A stretch of 10,217 bases of DNA, taken from NCBI GenBank assembly GCA_029266795.1, contig JAQSWE010000112.1, forward strand, positions 1 to 10,217, read 5' to 3'. Source of the stretch: Alphaproteobacteria bacterium. GTDB taxonomy: Bacteria > Pseudomonadota > Alphaproteobacteria > Micavibrionales > UBA2020. Shown here in pieces: positions 1 through 6,187 of this stretch. Position 1 is the stretch's first letter. Each line of letters starts with the position of its first letter. Under the pieces are notes generated by a model, which worked only from the letters and a program-made list of their open reading frames with translations, made no database searches and was not told where the DNA came from. The translations under genes and the position numbers were made by a program.

Positions 1-1305
1 CGGGATCGTCGAGTTGCGCGGGATCGCCTTGAACATCACGTCGCCGGCGGTGCGGATACCGATGGTCAGCGGAATGACGTCGAGCAGCAGGACGTCTTCG
101 ACATTACCCTGCAGGATCGCGGCCTGGACGGATGCGCCCATGGCAACGATTTCATCGGGGGTCACGTCGCGGCGGGGTTCCTTGCCGTAGAAGTTCTTCA
201 CGGTTTCGACGACTTTCGGCATGCGGGTCTGCGCGCCGACGAGGATCACGTCGTCGAGGTCGGACAGCTTCAGGCCTGCGTCCGCCAACGATTTCTGGAA
301 GGGGGGCAGGGTCTTGTCGATCAGGTCCTGCACCAGGCCTTCGAGTTCCTTGCGGGTGAGCTCGTAGCTGAAGTTCACGGGGCCTTCGGGCGTCTGCATC
401 AGGAAGGGCAGCGAGACTTCGGAGACTTCCTGCGTCGACAGTTCGATCTTCACGCGTTCCGCTTCGGAGCGGATGCGCTGCAGCGCGGTGGCATGCGTCG
501 CGCGGGAGTTTTTGTCATGGATGTCGATGTCGGTGCCGTGTTCTTCGTTGATCTTGCCGATCAGGAATTCGGACAGGCGTTCGTCGAAGTTTTCGCCGCC
601 GAGGAAGGTGTCGCCGTTGGTTGCGAGCACGCGGATCATGCTGCCGCCTTTTTCCATCGACAGTTCGAGGATCGAGACGTCGAACGTGCCGCCGCCGAGG
701 TCGTAAACGGCGATCTTGCCGCTTTCCTGCTTGTCCATGCCGTAGGCAAGGGCCGCTGCGGTGGGCTCGTTGATGATGCGTTTCACGTCGAGGCCGGCGA
801 TTTCGCCCGCGTCTTTCGTGGCTTTGCGCTGCGCGTCGTTGAAGTAGGCGGGAACGGTGATGACCGCTTCGGTCACTTTTTCGCCGATCTGCTTTTCAAC
901 GGCTTCTTTCAGCTCGCGCAGGACCATGGCGGAAATCTGCACGGGCGCCATCGGCTTGCCGTCGACTTCAACCCAGGCGTCGCCGTTCGGGCCTTTCACG
1001 ATCTTGTAGGAAGCCAGTTTCTCCATTTTCTGCACTTCGGGATCGTCGAAGCGGCGGCCGATCAGGCGCTTCACGCCGTACAGCGTGTTCAGCGGGTTCA
1101 TGATGGTCTGGTTTTTCGCGGCTTCGCCGACGATCCATTCTTCGGAAACTTCTTTGGTTTTCTTGTCGGTGGTTTTTTTCAAGGCGACATAGGACGGCGT
1201 CGTGCGCTTGCCCTTCAGGTTCTGATAGATTTTCGGCTGGTCGTTCTCGTAAATCGCGATGGCTGATTTCGTGGTACCGAGGTCAATCCCGACAATTTTA
1301 CCCAT
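1..1305 (-). CDS. dnaK: Divergent DnaK/Hsp70 chaperone, N-terminal 435 residues (3' end outside window)
   Basis: ATP-driven cytoplasmic Hsp70 that binds and releases unfolded polypeptides, normally with DnaJ and GrpE. The reading frame runs from ATG at 1305 (GGAGAG five bases before it) to the window edge without a stop. The nucleotide-binding domain is clear: phosphate-1 motif GIDLGTT (residues 6-12), VKRLIG with Lys79, VPAYFNDAQR (151-160), NEPTAAALAYG (179-189), YDLGGGTFD (201-209), and TRMPKV (360-365). The interdomain linker VLLLD is at 405-409, followed by the start of the substrate-binding domain. Several normally constant positions differ. Lys13 replaces Asn in LGTTNS. About ten extra Lys/Glu-rich residues lie near 46-57. 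VGAQTRMP replaces VGGQTRMP (Ala358). IPLTIGIRTAGDV replaces the usual TPLSLGIETxGGV, putting Ala420 at the E. coli Met404 arch position. It is certainly an Hsp70, but may be a paralogue rather than the main housekeeping DnaK. No dnaJ or grpE is visible. Confidence 0.93.
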   Translation of the reverse strand, partial: MGKIVGIDLGTTKSAIAIYENDQPKIYQNLKGKRTTPSYVALKKTTDKKTKEVSEEWIVGEAAKNQTIMNPLNTLYGVKRLIGRRFDDPEVQKMEKLASYKIVKGPNGDAWVEVDGKPMAPVQISAMVLRELKEAVEKQIGEKVTEAVITVPAYFNDAQRKATKDAGEIAGLDVKRIINEPTAAALAYGMDKQESGKIAVYDLGGGTFDVSILELSMEKGGSMIRVLATNGDTFLGGENFDERLSEFLIGKINEEHGTDIDIHDKNSRATHATALQRIRSEAERVKIELSTQEVSEVSLPFLMQTPEGPVNFSYELTRKELEGLVQDLIDKTLPPFQKSLADAGLKLSDLDDVILVGAQTRMPKVVETVKNFYGKEPRRDVTPDEIVAMGASVQAAILQGNVEDVLLLDVIPLTIGIRTAGDVMFKAIPRNSTIP

Positions 1306-1370
1306 GTGTGCTCTCCAATTTAGTTTCTTTTTGCGGCATCAACCGGGCGGTTTATTTCTTTAAACGCGCT

Positions 1371-1389
1371 GGAAATGAAAGACATTTCC
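1371..1389. repeat. Inverted repeat in the predicted dnaK leader
   Basis: GGAAATG (1371-1377) and CATTTCC (1383-1389) are perfect inverted copies around a 5-base centre. They lie about 66 bases upstream of the dnaK start and downstream of the predicted promoter. The element could be an operator or a small hairpin in the leader RNA; there is no U-run typical of a terminator. It does not match CIRCE. Confidence 0.55.
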
Positions 1390-1443
1390 TGTAGTCGGGC
1401 CGTGGCTCTTGCCTAATTCTTTTAAGTCGTTTGGTTCGTGTCT

Positions 1444-1472
1444 TTTATGGCGAAGTGAAGGCATTATGTCAA
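1444..1472 (-). promoter_or_regulatory. Predicted dnaK promoter, heat-shock (RpoH)-like
   Basis: On the minus strand a perfect TTGACA (1467-1472) is followed after 17 bases by CATAAA (1444-1449). Read as a sigma32-type site it is GTTGACA, 14 bases, CGCCATAA, close to the known CTTGAAA / CCCCATnT pattern, which fits a chaperone gene. Transcription would start near 1436, leaving a leader of about 130 nt. Assignment to RpoH rather than the housekeeping sigma factor is inference. Confidence 0.55.
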
Positions 1473-1535
1473 CGACATTCCGCAATGACAAGGACGATTT
1501 GCCAGAATGACGATTTAATTTTTAAGTATCTGAAA

Positions 1536-2198
1536 TTACTCGGATTTAGTATTTTCCCTAATACCAAAAAGGGCACTTCCAACGCGGATATGCGTGCTGC
1601 CGTATCGAATCGCGGTGTCGAAATCGGCGCTCATTCCCATGCTCAAATTCGGCAGCCCGAGTCCTTTTGCCAGCTTGTTCAAAAGCGCGAAATGCGGGTC
1701 GGGAATTTCATCCACCGGCGGGATGCACATCAGGCCATATATATTGAGTCCGGCATCGCGGCAGAAGGTCATGAGTTTTTCGGCATCGCGCGGCGCGACG
1801 CCGCCTTTCTGCTCTTCCTCGCCGGTATTGACCTGTATGAAGCAGGGCAGGGGGCGGTTCTGTTTCTCCATCTCGTTCTGGAGCGCGGCGGCGAGTTTTT
1901 CTGAATCGACCGTTTCGATGACGTCAAACAGTGCGACCGCTTCTTTCGCCTTGTTCGATTGCAGGTGGCCGATGAGGTGGAGTTTCAGGTTGTCGTATTT
2001 TGCGCGCAACGGCTGCCAGCGCGCCTGCGCCTCCTGCACGCGGTTCTCGCCAAAGACGCGCTGCCCTGCATCGAGCACGGCGGCAACCGCATCATCGGGC
2101 TGCATCTTGCTGACCGCGACCAGCTGCACGGACGACAAAGGCCGCGCTGCTTGTTCGCAGGCGGCCTTCATGCGTTGTTGTATCGCGGATAGCGTCAT
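1536..2198 (-). CDS. yggS: YggS/PLPBP family pyridoxal-phosphate homeostasis protein
   Basis: Cytoplasmic PLP-binding protein of the alanine-racemase-like single-domain TIM-barrel family. It helps keep free pyridoxal 5'-phosphate and some amino- and keto-acid pools in balance and has no established enzymatic activity. The PLP lysine is Lys31 in VAVSK. Other family marks are FGENRVQEA, LHLIGHLQSNK, FIQVNTGEEEQKGG (the glycine-rich turn), GLMCIPP, LSMGMSADFDTAI (phosphate site) and the C-terminal GSTHIRVGSALFG. At 220 residues it is the usual length and complete. The ATG follows the lppC TAA with no gap, so it is probably translationally coupled to that gene. In many bacteria yggS sits with proC or cell-division genes; here the partner is an outer-membrane lipoprotein gene. 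Identification is secure. Confidence 0.96.
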   Translation of the reverse strand: MTLSAIQQRMKAACEQAARPLSSVQLVAVSKMQPDDAVAAVLDAGQRVFGENRVQEAQARWQPLRAKYDNLKLHLIGHLQSNKAKEAVALFDVIETVDSEKLAAALQNEMEKQNRPLPCFIQVNTGEEEQKGGVAPRDAEKLMTFCRDAGLNIYGLMCIPPVDEIPDPHFALLNKLAKGLGLPNLSMGMSADFDTAIRYGSTHIRVGSALFGIRENTKSE

Positions 2199-3234
2199 TT
2201 AGCTGCCGGAGCCCAGGAATGCGGTGGGCGCGGGATCGATCACGCGCGCGCCGCCGGAGCGGATTTCAAGAACGGCAAGGCCGCGCTCCGACAATCCGTC
2301 GCCGCGGAAGCGGAAGATGCCGTCGATGCCCGCAAAGCCGCGCGGGTTCATCAGCTTGTCGCGGCTATAGGGGTTGCCCTCGCCGCCCGTGCGTGCCAGC
2401 ACAGCCGCAAGCGCGGTTGCGTCATAGGCGAGCGAGGAGAGGCGCAAGGGGCTGACGCCGTAGTTTTCGCTGTAGCGGCGCTCGAAATCGCGGCGCGACG
2501 CGGGGTCGGGCGCTGCGAACCAGCCGCCATAGACGGCAGGGTCGCCGGCCAGCGCCGTGTCATCCCACAGCCCCGTGCCAATAAACCGCGTATTGCGGCT
2601 GTTGATGCCGTTCGCCGACAGAACGGAAGCGAGCGAGCGCATGCTTTCGCCGCCGACCGGCATCATCAGCGCGTTGAAAGTGTAGCTGAGCGGCGCCGTC
2701 GATGTTTTCGTTTCCTGCGCGAAGGCTGATCATCGGAATGTTGTGCGCGGCAGATACGGGCTTCACCGCGCGGACGTCTTCGGCGAAGATCGGGCCGAGG
2801 AACATGGATGCGCCGCTGTTTGCCGCTTCCTGCGCCGCCAGCGAAGCGCCTGCAGACGTGCTCTTGGTGTCTTTCGGGACCATTTCGAAATTGGCCGATC
2901 CCACATCGAACAGCGCCATCTGCGCGGCTTTCAGCATCGACTGGCCGAGATCGGCGTTTTTGCCGGTGAGGGGCAGGAGGATTGCCACCTTGACCTTTTT
3001 CGGCGCGATCACGAGGCCGGGGCGGTTGGGGTCGCGCTGCGCGGCGGCGCTTTGCTGCGCCAGTTCGCGGCGGTCGCCCGCCGTCTGCCAGCCGAGGTTC
3101 GGCATGGCGTTGGGGTCGTTCGACACAACGCCGGTATTGCCCGGCATGTTGCCGCCGGTGGTGCCGTTGGCGACGCAGCCCGACAGGGTCAGGGCGAAAA
3201 GGGCCGCGAATAAAAATTGGACAGGCTTGAACAT
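2199..3234 (-). pseudogene. LppC/LpoA-type penicillin-binding-protein-activator lipoprotein, broken by internal deletion and frameshift
   Basis: Family proteins are outer-membrane lipoproteins with a periplasmic-binding-protein-like fold; E. coli LpoA activates PBP1A. The first part (open frame 3234 to 2560) starts with a lipoprotein signal, LTLSGC with Cys20, then VKVAILLPLTG, a GQSMLKAAQMALFD segment, SGASMFLGPIFAEDV and AAHNIPMISL, ending at residue 171. Sense then moves to another frame (to the stop at 2199): TFNALMMPVGGESM, FIGTGLWDD, GGWFAAPDP, FERRYSENYG, LAYDATALAAVLAR and NPRGFAGIDGIFRFRGDGL. Together about 331 residues are recognisable against roughly 400 in full-length members. What is missing is the stretch between the ISL strand and the FNALMMP strand. 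The frame change implies a missing length of 2 modulo 3. Both halves keep good codon use and conserved motifs, so the break is recent or is a sequence/assembly error. The internal ATGs at 2664-2666 and 2661-2663 might allow a C-terminal fragment to be made. Confidence 0.85.
2678..2722 (-). other. Deletion/frameshift junction within the lppC-like gene
   Basis: On the minus strand, family-like sequence in frame one ends with NIPMISL at 2722. Family-like sequence in frame two begins by about 2681 with TFNALMMP. The 40 or so bases between them give RAGNENIDGA in frame one and APLSY in frame two. I see no clear flanking repeat that would explain a slipped deletion and no mobile-element remnant. 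Confidence 0.7.
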
Positions 3235-3288
3235 TTTTTCGATATACTCCGGTTGACGGGCATCAGCCCCTTAAATCTCAAGGTCCCT

Positions 3289-3294
3289 ATTATA
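3289..3294 (-). promoter_or_regulatory. Possible -10 element of lppC, overlapping a TATTAT for rsmI
   Basis: The 70-bp gap between the divergent lppC and rsmI starts contains ATTATA, which reads TATAAT on the minus strand, 54 bases upstream of the lppC ATG. On the plus strand the same spot reads TATTAT (3288-3293), only 11 bases before the rsmI ATG. I see only a weak -35 (GTTTTC on the minus strand) and none on the plus strand. A divergent promoter is required here by the layout, but the exact site is uncertain. Confidence 0.35.
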
Positions 3295-3304
3295 GACATC
3301 GGCC

Positions 3305-4174
3305 ATGGCACGAAAACTTGATTCTGACCTCGACGGTGGTCTTTATATCGTAGCGACACCCATCGGCAACATGGGCGACATCACTTTGCGCGCAATCGAG
3401 ATATTAGGGAAAGTCGATGCCATCGCCTGCGAGGATACGCGGGAGGCCGGCAAGCTCACCAGCTATCACGGCCTCGACACCCAGAAGATTCCCTATCACG
3501 ACCACAATGCCGACGAGATGCGGCCGAAGCTGATCCGGATGCTGAAAGAGGGGCAGCGCATCGCCCTGATATCGGACGCCGGCATGCCGCTGATTTCTGA
3601 TCCCGGATATAAACTCGTCGATGCCGTCGTGGCCGAGGGGATTTACGTGACCTGCGTGCCGGGCGCGACAGCGACGCTCACGGCATTGGTGTTGTCGGCG
3701 CTTCCCAGCGACAAATTCATGTTCGCCGGCTTCCTGCCGCCAAAAAGCGCGGCGCGCAAATCCGCGCTGACCGATGTGAAGGCGGTGCCCTGCACATTGA
3801 TATTCTACGAAACGGCGCCGCGCTTGGCCGAAAGCCTGCGCGATATGGCGGAGATGTTTGGCAACCGTCGTGCGGCTGTTGCGCGCGAGTTGACCAAGAA
3901 ATTCGAGGAAATCCGCCGCGACACGCTGACCGCCCTTGCAGATCATTACGACGCCGAGGGCGCACCGAAGGGCGAAATCGTGGTGGTCGTCGATGGCCCG
4001 GGCGCGGGCGACGGCGACATCTGGACGGTCGAGGCGACCGACGCGCTGCTGCTGAAAATGATGGATGATGAAGGCATGGGCGTGAAGGATGCGGCCGGCT
4101 TCGTCGCCGCCAAATCCGGCCAGCGCAAAAGCGACCTGTACCAGCGGGCCTTGCTGCTGAAAGGCAAGAAATGA
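3305..4174 (+). CDS. rsmI: 16S rRNA (cytidine1402-2'-O)-methyltransferase RsmI
   Basis: SAM-dependent enzyme that 2'-O-methylates C1402 in the decoding centre of 16S rRNA, acting with RsmH, which methylates N4 of the same base. The 289-residue length is normal. It has the tetrapyrrole-methylase-like fold: GLYIVATPIGNMGDITLRA (12-30), ACEDTREAGKL (41-51), ALISDAGMPLISDPGYKL (87-104, SAM pocket), CVPGATATLTALVLSALP (117-134), FAGFLPPK (140-147), and the FYETAPRL and VARELTKKFEE strands. The C-terminal helical segment KDAAGFVAAKSGQRKSDLYQ matches the RsmI helix-turn-helix tail. The ATG at 3305 places the conserved core at the expected position, but no good Shine-Dalgarno sequence precedes it. 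Its stop overlaps the yraN start (ATGA). Confidence 0.97.
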   Translation: MARKLDSDLDGGLYIVATPIGNMGDITLRAIEILGKVDAIACEDTREAGKLTSYHGLDTQKIPYHDHNADEMRPKLIRMLKEGQRIALISDAGMPLISDPGYKLVDAVVAEGIYVTCVPGATATLTALVLSALPSDKFMFAGFLPPKSAARKSALTDVKAVPCTLIFYETAPRLAESLRDMAEMFGNRRAAVARELTKKFEEIRRDTLTALADHYDAEGAPKGEIVVVVDGPGAGDGDIWTVEATDALLLKMMDDEGMGVKDAAGFVAAKSGQRKSDLYQRALLLKGKK

Positions 4175-4563
4175 AAAAGATCAAAGACGCCATCTCGAAA
4201 AAAATCGCGGGAAAACTGAACGACAAGTCCGGACATAATAAAGGCATGGCCGCCGAAACCATGGGTGCGCTGTTCTTGCGGATGAAAGGATATAAAATTC
4301 TGGAGCGCCGCTTCAAGACGCATGTGGGGGAGGTCGATATCATCGCGCTGCGCTACGGCACGATCTGCTTCATCGAAGTGAAAATGCGCCGCACGCATGA
4401 AGACGCGGCGGAGGCGATCACCCGCATCAACCAGTCCCGCGTGCGCCGCGCGGCGGAGCTTTACCTGATGAAGCATACGCAATATAGTGTATTCGAGAGC
4501 CGGTTCGACGCCCTGATCATGGCGCCCGGGAAACTGCCGCAGCATCTGCAGAACGCATTCTGA
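4171..4563 (+). CDS. yraN: YraN / UPF0102 family PD-(D/E)XK nuclease-like protein
   Basis: Small (130 aa) cytoplasmic protein with a restriction-endonuclease-like fold. A role in DNA processing is presumed for the family; the exact function is unproven. Family marks are KGMAAETMGALFLRMKGYKILERRF (24-48, with Glu29) and HVGEVDIIALR (51-61, Glu54 and Asp56). The strand ICFIEVKMR (65-73) supplies Glu69 and Lys71, so the catalytic-type residues are complete. RINQSRVRRAAELYL and SRFDALIM follow as in other members. About 20 basic residues precede the core, slightly more than is common. It overlaps rsmI by four bases, the usual gene pairing, and is presumably translationally coupled to it. Confidence 0.95.
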   Translation: MKKIKDAISKKIAGKLNDKSGHNKGMAAETMGALFLRMKGYKILERRFKTHVGEVDIIALRYGTICFIEVKMRRTHEDAAEAITRINQSRVRRAAELYLMKHTQYSVFESRFDALIMAPGKLPQHLQNAF

Positions 4564-4583
4564 TTAAACGAGGAAATCAAACC

Positions 4584-5222
4584 ATGAAAAAAATCATCAC
4601 CGTCTTTCTCGCGCTGTCACTGCCCGCCTTGGTGCAGGGCTGCACGCCGCTCGCGCTGGCAACAGGCGCGGGCGCAACCGTCGGCGTCGCCGCCGCACAG
4701 GAAGGCGGGCTGAAGGGAGCCGCGACGGATACCTCCATCCGTCTGGCTATCACCGACCTGTGGCTCAAGCATGACTCGAAAATGTATGCGCGCCTGTCGA
4801 TGACCGTGAAGGAAGGCCGCGTGCTGATCACCGGCAACGTGCCGACACCCGATATGCGCGTCGATGCGGTGCGTCTTGCATGGCAGGCCGACGGCGTGCG
4901 TCAGGTTATCAACGAAATCGCTGTCGACAAAGATGTCTCCGTCGGCGGCTACGTGACCGATTCATGGGTCACGAGCGATATCAAGGCGCGGCTGATGTTC
5001 GACAAATATGTGCAGTCCATCAACTATTCGATCGAGACGGTCGCCGGCGTTGTCTACATCATGGGCGTGGCGCAGGACCAGAAAGAACTCGACCGCGTCC
5101 TTGATTACGCGCGTAACACGAAATACGTGAAAAGCGTGACAAGCTATGTGCGCCTGCGCGGCGAAACGCCCCCCGGCATCGTCAATCCCGCAACTGGCGA
5201 GATCGAAAGCTCCATCCATTGA
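4584..5222 (+). CDS. dolP: DolP/YraP-like outer-membrane lipoprotein with two BON domains
   Basis: A lipoprotein signal is plain: a basic start, a hydrophobic run and ALVQGC with Cys20 as the lipidated residue. Two BON domains follow, roughly residues 48-115 (starting TDTSIRLAITDLWL and containing GRVLITGNV) and 122-195 (starting DSWVTSDIKARLMFD, containing GVVYIMGVAQDQKELDRVLDYA). This is the architecture of E. coli DolP, which binds anionic phospholipid in the outer membrane and supports envelope integrity and BAM function. At 212 aa it is close to the E. coli protein, with a short extra tail. A Shine-Dalgarno GAGG (4570-4573) lies 10 bases before ATG. The position after rsmI-yraN matches the E. 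coli neighbourhood and supports orthology, but diaA is absent. Confidence 0.9.
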   Translation: MKKIITVFLALSLPALVQGCTPLALATGAGATVGVAAAQEGGLKGAATDTSIRLAITDLWLKHDSKMYARLSMTVKEGRVLITGNVPTPDMRVDAVRLAWQADGVRQVINEIAVDKDVSVGGYVTDSWVTSDIKARLMFDKYVQSINYSIETVAGVVYIMGVAQDQKELDRVLDYARNTKYVKSVTSYVRLRGETPPGIVNPATGEIESSIH

Positions 5223-6118
5223 CCTGTCCTGCCGCCGAGCCGCCCGATGACTTGAGCGACCTTCACCGGTTCGAAACGCCGGACGAAGCGTTCCAGTATG
5301 TGCGCATGGCGGGGATGCAGGAAGATGCGCAAATGGATTTGGGCGAAACGGCGCTCGCGCTCGGCCTGCTGTTTCTGCCCGGCGTGAAACCGGAGCGGTT
5401 TCGCCACCACCTGAAAAAACTGGCCGATACCGCGCAGGAAGATTATCAGGCACGGCTGCGGCAGTCGGCTGTCGACAATCTCGCGCTGCGCGTTTCGGTG
5501 CTAAGGAAGACGGTCCACGAAGCGCATGGCTATGCGGGCGATACCGAAAAATACGACGACATCCAGAACGCCAACCTGATCCGCGTGATCGACAGGCGCA
5601 AGGGGTTGCCGATTGCGATTGGCATCATTTACATCGATGTGGCGCTCCGCTTGGGCTGGCCGATAGAAGGCCTGAACTTCCCCGGACATTTCCTCTTCCG
5701 CATGGAAAAGTACGGGGAACGCGTCATCCTCGACCCGTTCCGGCAGGGGCAAGAAATGAATGCGGCCGAGCTGCGCCAGCTGCTAAAATCGATTGCCGGC
5801 GACAAGGCGGAGCTTTCCCATAATTTTTATGATGCCGTTACCAACCGCGATATGCTGCTGCGGCTCGAAAACAACCTGAAAAAACGCCTGATTGAGTCAG
5901 AAGAATATGCGCAGGCCGTGATCGTGGTGGAGGCCATGGAGGCACTGGCACCGGACGAGCACCGGACCCTGTTCGACAAGGGCATCCTCTATGCCAAGCT
6001 CGGCCAGCAGGGGCAGGCCAAGACCGCGCTGGAGCGGTATATCGAAAAAGCCCCTAATCCCGCCGACAAGCAGCAGGCCCGCATGCTGCTGCTGCAGATC
6101 ATGAGCACGCCTGTTTAA
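5219..6118 (+). CDS. SirB1-family transglutaminase-fold protein with C-terminal TPR repeats
   Basis: Family members combine a transglutaminase-like core with TPR-type helices; no enzymatic activity is firmly established and the function is unknown. The core is at about 85-180: DNLALRVSVL, NLIRVIDRRKGLPIAIGIIYIDVALRLG, GLNFPGHFLFR (His157) and VILDPF (Asp172). No cysteine stands at the place expected for a transglutaminase nucleophile, as is usual for this family. Residues 205-299 are helical, with a TPR-like pair (EYAQAVIVVEAMEALAPD, GILYAKLGQQGQAKTALERY). The long frame begins with TTG at 5219, whose last two bases form the stop of the preceding gene (TTGA overlap). The next in-frame ATG is at 5306, giving residue Met30. 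The TTG start is preferred because the N-terminal residues read as coding and the overlap implies coupling. Confidence 0.88.
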   Translation: MTCPAAEPPDDLSDLHRFETPDEAFQYVRMAGMQEDAQMDLGETALALGLLFLPGVKPERFRHHLKKLADTAQEDYQARLRQSAVDNLALRVSVLRKTVHEAHGYAGDTEKYDDIQNANLIRVIDRRKGLPIAIGIIYIDVALRLGWPIEGLNFPGHFLFRMEKYGERVILDPFRQGQEMNAAELRQLLKSIAGDKAELSHNFYDAVTNRDMLLRLENNLKKRLIESEEYAQAVIVVEAMEALAPDEHRTLFDKGILYAKLGQQGQAKTALERYIEKAPNPADKQQARMLLLQIMSTPV

Positions 6119-6187
6119 CCGACATGCTTGCATACCGGACGGCGTTATGCTGAATTAAAAGCAGGGCAATTTCATGAGGTTAATATA

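Larger units (their letters stand above)
1306..1535. other. Intergenic region between yggS and dnaK
   Basis: This 230-bp stretch is more A/T-rich than its flanks and I see no convincing gene in it. Read on the minus strand it holds, in order, two short direct repeats, a promoter-like TTGACA/CATAAA pair, an inverted repeat and the dnaK Shine-Dalgarno sequence. I see no clear intrinsic terminator for yggS, so read-through from lppC-yggS into dnaK is possible. No CIRCE element (TTAGCACTC-N9-GAGTGCTAA) is present. Confidence 0.7.

Noticed and set aside
493..1266. 257-codon plus-strand open frame opposite dnaK
   Set aside because: The minus strand here is unmistakably DnaK. The plus-strand product is low-complexity (Phe/Val/Gly/His-rich) and is a shadow.
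1371..1389. CIRCE operator or intrinsic terminator
   Set aside because: The dyad sequence and spacing do not match CIRCE, and no run of U follows the hairpin on either strand.
1431..1904. Plus-strand frame starting in the yggS-dnaK gap
   Set aside because: It runs into the antisense of yggS, has no ribosome-binding site and no recognisable family. The minus-strand YggS motifs are decisive.
2678..2722. Programmed frameshift in the lppC-like gene
   Set aside because: A frameshift alone would not account for the missing protein segment. No slippery heptamer or following hairpin is evident, so deletion or assembly error is the simpler reading.
3404..3946. Minus-strand frame inside rsmI
   Set aside because: It overlaps the conserved RsmI core and shows no domain of its own.
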